Below are positions 1-8,528 of a DNA stretch of 64,000 nt, piece by piece. Numbering within the stretch: position 1 is the first letter of the stretch; every line of letters starts with the position of its first letter. Under the pieces are notes generated by a model, which saw only the letters and a program-made list of their open reading frames with translations, ran no database searches and was not told the origin of the DNA. A program made the translations under genes and the position numbers. This stretch comes from Thiomonas sp. FB-Cd (GTDB lineage Bacteria > Pseudomonadota > Gammaproteobacteria > Burkholderiales > Burkholderiaceae_C), in the NCBI RefSeq assembly GCF_000733775.1, contig NZ_JPOE01000005.1, positions 806,001 through 870,000 of the forward strand, written 5' to 3'.

Positions 1-1
1 G

Positions 2-40
2 CTGCGCACCGTGGTCAAGCGCACGGACTATCCACTTTGA
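2..40 (+). CDS. 3' end of an unidentified gene
   Basis: The frame starting at base 2 reads LRTVVKRTDYPL and stops at TGA 38-40. Only twelve codons lie inside the window, too few to identify the product. It is listed because the frame is open to the window edge and the next gene is convergent, which is a usual arrangement for a gene end. Confidence 0.3.
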   Translation: MRTVVKRTDYPL

Positions 41-61
41 GCGCCGCGGCGCACGCGCCGC

Positions 62-454
62 TCAGTGCGTGAGGCGGCGCATGATGTGCACGTAGTAGCC
101 AATGCGCGCCGCACTTTGCTCCAACCCGGCGCGGCTGTGCTCCACCATGAACAGCTCCTCCACCGCACCCCCACGCGCGTGGACGCGCCCGCTCAAGCGA
201 TACGTCGCGCGGGCCGGCAATTGCTCGCCTGCGACGAGCGCGATATAGCCTTGGCCGTCATCGTCAACGACGATGGCGTCAAATCCATGCGCCTCGGCCA
301 CGGCCTGGATGGTCACAGGCTCAAGCCTGCACATGCCCAGATGGTCGATGTAAACCTGCGCGATGCGCGCCAAGCGATCCGCGGCTGCGGGGTCGTTCAA
401 AGCCAGGCTGGCGCCTGCCACGCCAACGCTCTTGGATGAAATCGTCTGGGCCAT
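62..454 (-). CDS. hypothetical protein, 130 aa
   Basis: A small soluble acidic protein with no signal peptide, membrane segment or cysteine motif that I recognise. The frame extends upstream to 523, but I place the start at ATG 454 (protein begins MAQTISSKSV) because AGGA lies about eight bases before it, while the longer version would begin with an arginine- and serine-rich stretch that looks untranslated. The middle part (DAIVVDDDGQGYIALVAGE) suggests a small alpha/beta fold. It is convergent with the gene fragment at the window start and transcribed in the same direction as the ammonium transporter upstream. Function unknown. Confidence 0.6.
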   Translation of the reverse strand: MAQTISSKSVGVAGASLALNDPAAADRLARIAQVYIDHLGMCRLEPVTIQAVAEAHGFDAIVVDDDGQGYIALVAGEQLPARATYRLSGRVHARGGAVEELFMVEHSRAGLEQSAARIGYYVHIMRRLTH

Positions 455-614
455 GATCTGTGTCCTTCGCTGCTGTTGGGAACCCGGCGAGCGGCTCTCA
501 TGGCCGATCACCCTGGTCCGCACTTTAGGAAGGACGTGAGCAGACGTCCGTGAACGATTTCACGAAAACGCTGAAAACCTTCGGGGCCGTGCCGGCAGCC
601 CCGCTACACCCGGC

Positions 615-1814
615 TCACCAGCTCACCTCCCGCTCGGGCGTCGACGTGATCTTGTGAATGGACAGGTCCGCCCCTTCGAACTCGGCCTCCGCATCCAGTC
701 GCAGGCCAAGCGTCAGCTTGAGCACGCCGTAGACGACGACGCCGCTGAGCAACGCCCAGCCCACGCCGGCTAACGTGCCCACGACCTGCGCCCAGAAGCT
801 CACGCCGCCGATGCCCCCCAGCGCGGTCTGCCCGAAGATGCCCGCAGCGATGCCCCCCCAGGCACCGCACAAGCCATGCAGCGGCCACACGCCCAGCACA
901 TCATCCACACGCAGCCGGTTTTGGGTTAGCGTAAACATCGTCACAAATAGCCAACCGGCCACGGCGCCTGTGATCAGTGCCCCGACCGGATGCATGATGT
1001 CCGAGCCCGCGCACACGGCCACAAGACCAGCCAAAGGTCCGTTGTGCACGAAACCAGGGTCGTTGCGCCCAGCCACGAGCGCGGCAATCGTGCCGCCCAC
1101 CAGCGCCATGAGCGAGTTCACCGCCACAAGCCCAGAGATCTTGCTGATGTTCTGTGCGCTCATGACGTTAAAGCCGAACCAACCGACGATGAGAATCCAC
1201 GAACCCAGCGCAAGAAAGGGAATGCTCGATGGCGGATGCGGGTTGACCCGACCGTCCCGGTAGCGCCCCCTTCGCGCACCCAGCAGCAGCACGGCTGGCA
1301 GCGCAATCCAGCCTCCCATCGCATGCACCACCACGGAACCTGCGAAATCGTGGAACTCGGCACCAAAGACGCCCTGGAACCAGGCCTGGACGCCGAATCG
1401 CTCGCCCCACACAGCGCCCTCGAACAGCGGGTAGGCCACGCCGACGATGGCTGCTGTGGCGATGAGCTGAGGCCAGAACTTGGCCCGCTCGGCAATCCCA
1501 CCCGACACGATGGCCGGAACTGCCGCAGCGAAAGTCAGCAGGAAAAAGAATCGGGTGAGCGCGAAGCCGTCATCGAGCTTAAGCTGGGCTGCCGGCACGA
1601 AGAAATGCACGCCATAGGCAATGCCGAAGCCGACGAAGTAGTAGGCCAACGTCGCCACCGAAAAGTCGGTCAGGATTTTGACCAGGGCGTTGACCTGGTT
1701 TTTTCTGCGCACCGTGCCCAGCTCCAAAAAGGCAAAGCCGGCATGCATGAAGAGCACCAGAATGGCGCCCAAAAGGAGAAACAACACGTCGCTGCTTTGT
1801 TGCAGGGCTTGCAT
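615..1814 (-). CDS. amtB: ammonium transporter (Amt/Rh family)
   Basis: Inner-membrane channel that takes up ammonium as NH3 or NH4+. The 399 residues are almost all membrane segments, eleven expected for the family. The two conserved pore histidines are visible: H164 in VVVHAMGG and H313 in WPLHGLCGAWGG, along with GWFGFN near residues 211-216 and the helix MHAGFAFLELG near the start. The initiator ATG at 1814 is preceded by GGAG at good spacing. The family usually sits beside a PII gene (glnK) that gates the channel, but none is found next to this copy. The mature N-terminus is short, about eight residues before the first membrane helix, so any cleaved leader is absent or misplaced. Confidence 0.95.
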   Translation of the reverse strand: MQALQQSSDVLFLLLGAILVLFMHAGFAFLELGTVRRKNQVNALVKILTDFSVATLAYYFVGFGIAYGVHFFVPAAQLKLDDGFALTRFFFLLTFAAAVPAIVSGGIAERAKFWPQLIATAAIVGVAYPLFEGAVWGERFGVQAWFQGVFGAEFHDFAGSVVVHAMGGWIALPAVLLLGARRGRYRDGRVNPHPPSSIPFLALGSWILIVGWFGFNVMSAQNISKISGLVAVNSLMALVGGTIAALVAGRNDPGFVHNGPLAGLVAVCAGSDIMHPVGALITGAVAGWLFVTMFTLTQNRLRVDDVLGVWPLHGLCGAWGGIAAGIFGQTALGGIGGVSFWAQVVGTLAGVGWALLSGVVVYGVLKLTLGLRLDAEAEFEGADLSIHKITSTPEREVSW

Positions 1815-2245
1815 CGTAGGGAACTCCGGAATGTAAATTCAGTGCACCATGATTGGGACGTTATCCTTCCAGATGCAAGCAATAAACGTTCCAAAAGCGT
1901 GCAAGCGCACCAAAACGGTCCGGCTTGGGAGCAATTCACTGGGGGTTCGCCGAGAAATGACCACCATCGAAGCGTCCGGGACCGCCTTTGCACGCATCAA
2001 CGCAGTGCGCGCCCCATACAAATGCCCTATTCTGGTGCGTTATGGCGCCCCGTTTTGGCGCATGCGAAGGGCGCCCGGGAAGCCGGCCTGCGTTGGCACC
2101 GCTCCCTTCGTGTGTTGCGGGATCGCACCGGACAGGACGCGCAGGAACCGCATTCGATCGGTCACATGGTGCGCGCAGCGCTTGCGGCCCGAAGGCGCAT
2201 CAGTTCGCGCCGGTGCGGTGCGTTTATGGCGCGGCGCGCCGGCAA
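1815..2245. other. intergenic region, no gene supported
   Basis: This stretch holds the upstream region of the ammonium transporter gene. Open frames exist on both strands but they are rich in Arg, Cys and Trp and have no credible ribosome binding site. No RNA gene or terminator hairpin was recognised, and no PII gene is present. Confidence 0.4.
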
Positions 2246-2362
2246 TTAATCTTTATCCGTTTGGGGCGGACGAAGAGTGCGGCGAAGGGCTAACGCCAGC
2301 CCCACCACCAAACTCAGTGCAGCCACACCAATCAGATACACGAAAAAGGGATACACAGACAT
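2246..2362 (-). CDS. small single-pass membrane protein, 38 aa
   Basis: The minus-strand frame from ATG 2362 to TAA 2246 encodes MSVYPFFVYLIGVAAL followed by a hydrophobic run ending LALALRRT and a charged tail with PPQTDKD. One membrane helix spans about residues 6-28, followed by positive residues, so the C-terminus should be cytoplasmic. The residue composition is coherent, unlike the neighbouring shadow frames. The ribosome binding site is weak. Small one-helix proteins of this shape often belong to respiratory or transport complexes, but nothing here assigns it. It could be a chance frame; the clean helix followed by a basic patch argues otherwise. Confidence 0.45.
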   Translation of the reverse strand: MSVYPFFVYLIGVAALSLVVGLALALRRTLRPPQTDKD

Positions 2363-2627
2363 GGCTCAATGCAATTTCTCGGCGCGCGTTACTCATCCGG
2401 TGGACGTCGCGGCGCCCACCACTTCAAGGCGGCATTTGCGCTCAGGCCGCCCACATCACTGAGTTCCAAATGGCGCACTGAAGTTCAACGCCTATGCGCT
2501 CGTCTCACGCACCGCGGATCCATCCATGCGGGCCCTCCTCCATTACCCACTCCATGATGCAAACACTGATGTGCTGCAAGATCGTGTTCAAACTTGAGCT
2601 CTGCGTCATCAAACGGACTCTTTGCTG

Positions 2628-3515
2628 ATGCGCCCCGTCTCTTCGCGCACGTCGCCCCTGTTGGCTTTGGTCGCGCTTACGCTGATCTGGAGCAGCAACT
2701 GGATCGTGATGAAACTGGCCATGCTGTACAGCGGGCCATTCGAGTTCTCCGCGCTTCGCTATGCCGGCGGCACCGCAGCGCTTTTCCTGGTTCTGCGCCT
2801 GCGCGGTGAAAATCTGGCGCCGCCGCCACTTGTCCCAACCCTGGTCATCGGTCTTGCGCAGACCACTGGTTTCACGGCCCTGGCCCAATGGGCCCTCGTC
2901 CAAGGCGGGGCGGGCAAGACCGCCCTCCTCGTCTACACCATGCCGTTCTGGACCGTGCTGCTGGCCTGGGCTTGGTTACGCGAACGCCTGCGCGCCACGC
3001 AAATCGCCAGCCTCGTGCTCGCAGCCTTCGGTCTGCTACTGATCATGCAACCGTGGAAAGCCCATGTCGATCTGCGAAGCGCGGGGCTTGCCGTCGCCGG
3101 CGGGGTGAGCTGGGCCATCGGCACGGTGGCAGCAAAGCGCCTTTTCGTGCGCCAAGGCACGGTGCTGTCGCCGCTGCGCCTGACGGCATGGCAAATGCTG
3201 ACTGGCACGGCCTTTCTCATCGCGCTGGCGTGGTTCGTACCGGAGCGGCCCGTGAGCTGGGCCCCCGGCTTCATTGCGGCGCTGGCCTTCAACATTGTTC
3301 TGGCTTCAGGGGTGGCGTGGACTCTGTGGCTTGTCGTGGTGCAACGCCTGCCAGCCGGCATCGCGGGACTCTCGAGCCTGGCGATACCGGTAACAGGCGT
3401 CCTGCTGGCATGGGGCCTGCTGGGCGAACGACCGGACGCGGCTGAGGGCTTGGGCATGGTCGTCGTCGCCGCAGCCCTGGTCCTTTTGTTGCGAGCGTCG
3501 AGCCGCCGTCGGTGA
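2628..3515 (+). CDS. EamA/DMT-family transporter
   Basis: A 295-residue inner-membrane protein with about ten hydrophobic helices in two halves, the duplicated EamA arrangement of drug/metabolite exporters. The first repeat begins LALVALTLIWSSNWIVMK and includes FSALRYAGGTAALF; the second starts near AVAGGVSWAIGTVAAKR and ends with ITGVLLAWGLLGERP-type residues. I use ATG 2628; a TTG two codons earlier is possible. Substrate cannot be read from sequence; relatives export amino acids or other small metabolites. It is convergent with the arginase gene downstream. Confidence 0.88.
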   Translation: MRPVSSRTSPLLALVALTLIWSSNWIVMKLAMLYSGPFEFSALRYAGGTAALFLVLRLRGENLAPPPLVPTLVIGLAQTTGFTALAQWALVQGGAGKTALLVYTMPFWTVLLAWAWLRERLRATQIASLVLAAFGLLLIMQPWKAHVDLRSAGLAVAGGVSWAIGTVAAKRLFVRQGTVLSPLRLTAWQMLTGTAFLIALAWFVPERPVSWAPGFIAALAFNIVLASGVAWTLWLVVVQRLPAGIAGLSSLAIPVTGVLLAWGLLGERPDAAEGLGMVVVAAALVLLLRASSRRR

Positions 3516-3572
3516 GCCCGACGTGACTCCGCCGCATGTGCGTCAGCCATGCAGCAGGCGCACGGCGCTGCC

Positions 3573-4487
3573 TCACGGCCGCATGAGGGTGGACTTGCCA
3601 AACAGGCTCTCGATCAGGTCCACCGCCACCTCCGCCGTCCTGTTGCGCAGATCGAAGGCGGGATTGATCTCCATCACGTCCAACGAACCCAGGCACCCCG
3701 TATCGCAGATCATCTCCATGCACAGTTGCGCCTCACGATAGCTCGGCCCACCGCGCACCGTGGTGCCCACCCCGGGTGCAATCTCGGGGTCGAGAAAGTC
3801 GACGTCAAAGCTCACATGCAAATGGGTATCGCTGTCCAACCCCGCCAGTGCCATATCCATCGTGGCTCGCATGCCGTGCTCGTCGATGAAGCGCATATCG
3901 AACACCTCGGGGCCCACGCGGTGGACCAGTTGCTTTTCGCCCGGATCCACGCTTCGAATCCCGATGAAGCGCAGCCAGGCCGGCTCAATGGCGGGCGCGG
4001 CGCCGGAGAACTCGAGCAACTCGCGCGGGCCGTGACCGCACAGGCAGGCTGCAGGCATACCGTGCACATTGCCACTTGGCGTGATGGCGCTGGTATTGAA
4101 GTCCGCATGCGCGTCCAACCACAGCACGCGCAGACGGCGACCGCGAGCGCGGCAAGATGACGCCACGGCGCTGATGGAACCAATGGCCAAGCTGTGGTCG
4201 CCCCCCAGCACAATGGGCAATTGGGAAGCACTCAGTGCATCGGTCACTGCATCGAACACAGCACGATTCCAGGCCGCGACTTCGGGCAGGTGGCGCCATC
4301 CATTCACGGGCGGTTGCCAGGGATTTCCTGGGCCCTGCAGGTTACCTGCATCCATCACATGCAGACCCAAGGTCCGCAGCGCCTCGCACAAACCCGCCAC
4401 GCGCAGGGCTTCCGGGCCCATGGACGCTCCACGCGCGCCCGCCCCAATATCCGTGGGTGCACCAATCAGTCGAACCGGCTTGCTCAT
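3573..4487 (-). CDS. rocF: arginase
   Basis: Hydrolyses L-arginine to ornithine and urea using a two-manganese centre. The 304 residues match family length. The metal-binding motifs are all present: GGDHS (residues 95-99, H98), DAHAD (125-129), H142 in NVHGM, and SFDVDFLDP (226-234, D228 and D230). GVGTTVRGG after the last motif is also typical of arginase rather than agmatinase. It lies 18 bases downstream of the LOG-family gene on the same strand, so the two are probably co-transcribed. No regulatory site was recognised. Confidence 0.92.
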   Translation of the reverse strand: MSKPVRLIGAPTDIGAGARGASMGPEALRVAGLCEALRTLGLHVMDAGNLQGPGNPWQPPVNGWRHLPEVAAWNRAVFDAVTDALSASQLPIVLGGDHSLAIGSISAVASSCRARGRRLRVLWLDAHADFNTSAITPSGNVHGMPAACLCGHGPRELLEFSGAAPAIEPAWLRFIGIRSVDPGEKQLVHRVGPEVFDMRFIDEHGMRATMDMALAGLDSDTHLHVSFDVDFLDPEIAPGVGTTVRGGPSYREAQLCMEMICDTGCLGSLDVMEINPAFDLRNRTAEVAVDLIESLFGKSTLMRP

Positions 4488-4505
4488 TGCCGCCCGCTCC
4501 CCGTC

Positions 4506-5426
4506 TCAGCCGTTGGCAGGCGGAGCATCGTCGGCCACGCCACCGGCATTGCTCGCAGCGTTCAAGCCAAATTCCTCGCATAGAAGGTCCCATGCCTCCT
4601 CGGCCGTTTCCACAAAGTGAAAAAGCCCCACATCCTGCGCAGCAATCATCCCGGTTTGCACCAGGTGCTCGAAATCAATCAGCCGTGTCCAGAATGCCCG
4701 GTCAAACAACAGGATGGGGCGCTTGCGCACCTTCCCGGTCTGTGTGAGCGTGAGGACTTCAAAGAGCTCATCCAGGGTGCCAAAGCCTCCGGGAAAGCAG
4801 ACCAGCGCAACCGATCGCATCAAAAAGTGCATCTTGCGCAATGCGAAATAATGAAACTGAAAGCAAAGCTCAGGCGTGATGTAAGGATTGGGCTGCTCCT
4901 CGCGCGGAAGCGTAATGTTCAACCCGATGCTTTGGCCTCCAACCTCGAACGCGCCGCGGTTGCCCGCCTCCATGACGCCAGGCCCGCCCCCCGTGACAAC
5001 CATGATGGGCTGCTCCAGGTTCCTGGACGCCTGCGTCACCAGCGCCGCGAAGCGTCTGGCCTCCTCGTAGTGCCTGGACATGAGCACGCCTTGCCGGGCG
5101 CGCGCAATGGCCTGAGCGTCGCCATCGGCCTCGGCCTGACTCAGTCGGTCCTGCGCCAGATCGGGCGGGGCGATGCGCGCGCTGCCGAAGATCACGATCG
5201 TGGCCTCGACCCCGTACTGCCGCTGCACCATCTCCGGCTTGAGCAGCTCGAGCTGCATGCGAACCGGGCGCAGATCATCCTGCAGCAAAAATGCCGTATC
5301 CGTGAAGGCGAGGCGGTAGCTGCTCTCTGGCCCGGCGTAGCGCGACGGCGTCTTGAGCTTTGCTGCCTCTTCCTGAGCCGATGGGAAATTACGATCGGCG
5401 AGGTGTGGTTTGCGTTTCTTGTTCAT
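4506..5426 (-). CDS. LOG-family nucleotide 5'-monophosphate nucleosidase
   Basis: A 306-residue Rossmann-fold protein of the LOG/TIGR00730 group. Members split purine or cytokinin riboside monophosphates into base and ribose 5-phosphate. The two signature motifs are clear: GGGPGVMEAGNRGA (146-159) and PGGFGTLDE (212-220), with LRKMHFLMR between them. It has an N-terminal extension of about 70 residues before the Rossmann core, as in the longer bacterial versions. It precedes the arginase gene on the same strand by 18 bases. The true in-cell substrate of these larger bacterial members is not well defined, so I do not name one. Confidence 0.88.
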   Translation of the reverse strand: MNKKRKPHLADRNFPSAQEEAAKLKTPSRYAGPESSYRLAFTDTAFLLQDDLRPVRMQLELLKPEMVQRQYGVEATIVIFGSARIAPPDLAQDRLSQAEADGDAQAIARARQGVLMSRHYEEARRFAALVTQASRNLEQPIMVVTGGGPGVMEAGNRGAFEVGGQSIGLNITLPREEQPNPYITPELCFQFHYFALRKMHFLMRSVALVCFPGGFGTLDELFEVLTLTQTGKVRKRPILLFDRAFWTRLIDFEHLVQTGMIAAQDVGLFHFVETAEEAWDLLCEEFGLNAASNAGGVADDAPPANG

Positions 5427-5570
5427 GCCATGAGCGTAGCGCGATCGTGGGCGATGGCGTCAAACCCTTGGCGGCGCCCAAGTCGCGGCGCAAGCGCCAG
5501 CCGCAAAAGACGAGGCGCAGCCGCCCCACCGGGCCTAGTGGCCGCCCATGTGCAAAGCTCTGGCGCAAGG

Positions 5571-6098
5571 TCAATGAGCCACCGACGGCAATTGATGCCC
5601 CATGGCCGCACCCTTGGACAGAGCCGTGAGATAGACAACCAGATCGACCATCTCCGGACTGTCGTAGCCGGGGGGCTGACCCATAATGCCGGCCCGCACG
5701 CAGTGCACGATCTGGCGCTCGAGTGTGTAGACGGAGTGCGTTTTGGCCTTGAACTTGGGATAGTTGGACGCCGCCCCAATGAGACTGGGCAAGTGCGCAC
5801 CCGACGGCGTCACGCCTTCCGTCAGGCCTCCGCTAGTGTGGCAGGCAGCGCAGCTCATCAGGTGGCTTCCAAACGCGCCAGCGGGCACCCAGGTCTGTTT
5901 GCTTCCGAAGCTGTCCTGCGCAAAAATCTTCGCGCCATCTTGCACGGCCTGCTCCATCGTGGTGGCCGGCCGCACGCGCATGGGCCCAGCCTTGGGAGGA
6001 ACCGCGGCAAAGGCGTTTCCAGCACTGGCCATCAGCGCGACGGCAAAAGCCACACCACACAGGTTGGCCCACGCTGGGCGAAAAGTTGCTTGCTTCAT
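5571..6098 (-). CDS. periplasmic monohaem cytochrome c, SoxA/TsdA-like domain
   Basis: A 175-residue exported cytochrome. The start at ATG 6098 gives a signal peptide (MKQATFRPAW, hydrophobic core, cleavage after AFA) and has GGAG upstream; a longer frame to 6155 is less likely. One haem site, CAACH, lies at about residues 83-87. Downstream, RQIVHCVRAGIMG followed by YDSPEMVDLVVYLTAL follows the pattern of the SoxA and TsdA families, where a cysteine (here C133) can be the distal haem ligand and the helix carries SPEM. SoxA and TsdA usually have two such domains; this protein has one. It may carry electrons in sulphur oxidation, but no sox gene is adjacent. Confidence 0.8.
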   Translation of the reverse strand: MKQATFRPAWANLCGVAFAVALMASAGNAFAAVPPKAGPMRVRPATTMEQAVQDGAKIFAQDSFGSKQTWVPAGAFGSHLMSCAACHTSGGLTEGVTPSGAHLPSLIGAASNYPKFKAKTHSVYTLERQIVHCVRAGIMGQPPGYDSPEMVDLVVYLTALSKGAAMGHQLPSVAH

Positions 6099-6143
6099 CA
6101 CGGGCGTCTCCAGATTGAATGTCGATGGCCTCGGCGCGCAGCG

Positions 6144-6204
6144 CTTGCCTAGCAAGCCGCCGCCTCAATGCATTTTCGGGCCACGCGCCCGCCTTGCCTA
6201 GCAA
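6144..6204. repeat. two copies of CTTGCCTAGCAA upstream of the cytochrome gene
   Basis: The 12-mer CTTGCCTAGCAA occurs at 6144-6155 and 6193-6204. Its core TTGC-CTA-GCAA is an inverted repeat. Both copies lie 46-106 bases upstream of the cytochrome c start on the minus strand, so they could be operators. They also lie near the left side of the element remnant and could instead be relics of its insertion. Confidence 0.4.
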
Positions 6205-6268
6205 TCCGGCGGTCACAATCGTTGCAAGGTGAAACGGGCGCTCCTGCCCTGGGGCATTTCCGCCAGGT

Positions 6269-6382
6269 TGTGGAGATTGTGGGGATTCGGGGTAGGCGCT
6301 GTGGCGATTGTGCCGATCAGGGGTGTGGACTGTGGGGATTGTGGTGATCGGGGGTAGGCGCTGTGGGGATTGTGGTGATCCC
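6269..6382. repeat. 31-bp tandem repeat, about 3.7 copies
   Basis: Units start at 6269, 6300, 6331 and 6362. Each begins TGTGGNGATTGTG and ends with GGGGTAGGCGC except unit 2, which is diverged. The last unit is incomplete and runs into a C-rich tract. The array lies between the cytochrome gene and the 3' end of the broken integrase. It has no coding signature in any frame. Confidence 0.85.
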
Positions 6383-6408
6383 CCGCCCCCGCCCCGACCT
6401 GCCGTCGG

Positions 6409-7708
6409 CTATTCCGGCTTCGGCGTCGGCTCGACCCCCGTCTCAACCGCTTCCGCTTGCGTTCCAGCATCAAGCTGCCGGTGGTAGTTCCCGGCACCTT
6501 CCAGGCCCCTCCAGGATTGCGATCGTCGCGCGTACTTCGTTGCCGAGTTGCTCCCAAGTGAGAGCTTCACCTCGTCGAGCGACATGACCCGTTTGGCGTT
6601 GGCGGCAAACTGGTGGCGGAATGAGTAGAACGAGTACAGCTTCTCGTCCTCCCAGATTGACTTGCAGACGCGTTGCAGATATTTCGTGCATGCCTTCTGG
6701 TATTTATCGAAACCGTCCTCGCCCTTGGCGTGTTCGCGCTCGACATTTTCCAGGTGGCGGCTCACGATGTCCAACTCATCGCCTTCGAGTTCCAGTGTTC
6801 TGTGTTCGATGATGTGTGCGATCGGCATTTCGCCCATCGCCTTAATGATAATGTCGTCGGCCTCGTAGACATTCTTGACGTCGCGCCCACAATTCGCCTG
6901 GCCATAGCCATGCGCTCGAATGCGGCGATATGCCGGTGCGTTTTTGCGCGTCGCGTATGAAGCTTGCCTTCCCAGTCCAGTTCGGACTGGTTCCACTCAA
7001 CAGGTCTTAATCCTGTGATCATGGTTGCCCGTGCCCAAAGCATGGTTCCGGATCCTTTTTCTCCGCGATCTTGCAGCTCACGGAGAATGGTTTTGAGATC
7101 AGCCCGTCCAATTCCTTTTTCCGAGACCTTTTTCTTTGGGCCCGTATGCTCCATCGGAAGGTTTGAGTCGAAGATTGTATTCGGCCTGTGCTTTTCTGGG
7201 AAAGGGCAGCGATCGCCTCGATGTATTCGCTCATCTCGCCGGCATCACCAAGGGCTCTGAGTTGAATGTTCATCTCGGACATCAGTGCAGTGCGGTACCT
7301 TGCATAGCTTGGTTTTGAATAACGTCCAGCCATCGTATCGGCGATAAAGTGCTCGATAATCTGTGGCATCGTGATGGCGGTCTCGACCTCAGGATCACCC
7401 TTGGCGATTTCGTTAATGGCGCGCCGCTGGACGATGTCGAAGATTTCCATATTGCGGGCTCGCGTCGTGGATCGGATCGTATTCTCACCCTCCCAGTTCT
7501 CCTCGAGCATTTTTACGCTCGCGCGGTATTTGGACGATCTCCTGACGTTGGTGGCGTTGCCGTCCTGGATTGGCGGCAGGCCGCCTTCGAAGCCGGGCGA
7601 GGCCTCGCGCGGGTCGATGGCTTGACCCGAGGGTGGGTTGGGTTGATGGACGCCTTCTGTGCTGTTGCTGTCGAAAAAGGGGAGATCGGGCGCTGTATTT
7701 TTTTTCAT
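6409..7708 (-). pseudogene. tyrosine recombinase, broken by two homopolymer frame changes
   Basis: Starting at ATG 7708, the frame reads an N-terminal DNA-binding region (IIEHFIADTMAGRYSKPSY). It shifts at TTTT 7192-7195 into a frame with the catalytic arginine box TGLRPVEW, then shifts again at TTTTT 6941-6945 into the frame with YSFRHQFAANAKR (Arg-His box) and SNSATKYARR, where Y is the likely nucleophile. Adding one base at each site restores a single 433-residue protein, so the gene is intact apart from two single-base indels. They may be sequencing errors. It is probably the integrase or resolvase of the element. The upstream palindromes suggest self-regulation. Confidence 0.75.
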
Positions 7709-7757
7709 GGCTTCAACTTTATTTCTGTTGAATGGTAGAAGGTAGGAGACAATTCAG

Positions 7758-8091
7758 TGTCGCTTGTCCGAACGACAAGGGACACTTTGGGGTGTCGCTT
7801 GTCATAGTGACAGGAGACAAAAATGAGGTTTTGATTGAAAAGCGTTGAGAGCGATCTGAAAAGGAGGGTGACCTTATGTCCCTTGTCGAGCAAACAAGAG
7901 ACATTCAGGCGTCCCTTGTCGTTCGGACAAGCGACGTATGCCATGTCCCCTGTCGTTCGGACAAGAGACATTGACGAGCATGCCAAGCGGTTGTTGTTGT
8001 TTGGTGATCACGGCTGCCGTAGAAGGCTAAAGACTTGAATGGAAAGGTATAAGCGATGCAACCATGTCCCTTGTCCGAACGACAACGGACA
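7758..8091. repeat. six copies of a 27-bp palindrome (iteron/operator cluster)
   Basis: Copies at 7758-7784, 7793-7819, 7877-7903, 7910-7936, 7944-7970 and 8065-8091. All are exactly 27 bp with consensus TGTCcCTTGTC-N5-GACAAGgGACA. The central five bases are CGAAC in copies 1 and 6 and the reverse complement GTTCG in copies 4 and 5, so copies occur in both orientations. Copies 2 and 3 have diverged centres. Copies 1-5 lie in the gap between the integrase start and the parR-like gene. They are likely binding sites of a dimeric protein such as the parR-like product, a replication initiator or the integrase. Spacing is irregular, so it is not a CRISPR array. Confidence 0.85.
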
Positions 8092-8121
8092 TGGCGAGCC
8101 ATCTTTCGGCGCCCGCCCATG

Positions 8122-8527
8122 TCAGCGCATGAATCGGCTGAGCCCACTTCCACCGCCTTGGCTGAGTGTGATGATGCCGCCGTCCTGTCCGAGTCCGGCA
8201 TCGGGCCCCTCCGCGGCTTCTTGAGCCTCCTGCGCACCATGTTGGTGCGGAGCGGGATTGGCTGCCGCGGGCTGCTGGCCTGGCTCGATCAAGGGCGCTT
8301 CCCCGCGGGTTGGCGTGGGCTCCGGAGACCCCTCCGGCTCCCCCTTGCTCAGCCCGGTCGAGGGCCCTTTCGATAAGCATTATCGATAATAGATTAGGGG
8401 GTAGAGAGTCCTGGTTTCCGGCAATTTTGAAGCGTTCCAGATCACGGTAAAGTTCGGGCCTGGATAATTCGCTGACATAGACCGCCGCATGGATCTTGAT
8501 ATACCTGACTTTATCGCGTTTGCTCAC
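8122..8527 (-). pseudogene. parR-like partner of parM, one homopolymer frame change
   Basis: GTG 8527 lies one base after the parM stop with AAGGGG before it, so the two genes are translationally coupled. The N-terminal 60 residues begin VSKRDKVRYIKIHAAVYVSELS and look like a small helical DNA-binding domain. At the C run 8340-8344 the frame changes. Removing one base gives a 134-residue product with a proline-, glutamate- and glutamine-rich tail ending SGLSRFMR. The uncorrected frame runs to 8027 as an arginine-rich stretch that looks wrong. By position it should be the adaptor that links ParM filaments to centromere-like sites. No family match beyond position and size can be claimed. Confidence 0.55.
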
Positions 8528-8528
8528 C

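Noticed and set aside
4617..6152. 511-residue open frame on the plus strand
   Set aside because: It is antisense to the LOG-family gene and the cytochrome c gene, with His/Arg-rich composition and no domain.
7758..8091. CRISPR-like repeats
   Set aside because: The repeats are palindromic, irregularly spaced (8 to 94 bases) and some are inverted; no cas gene is near.
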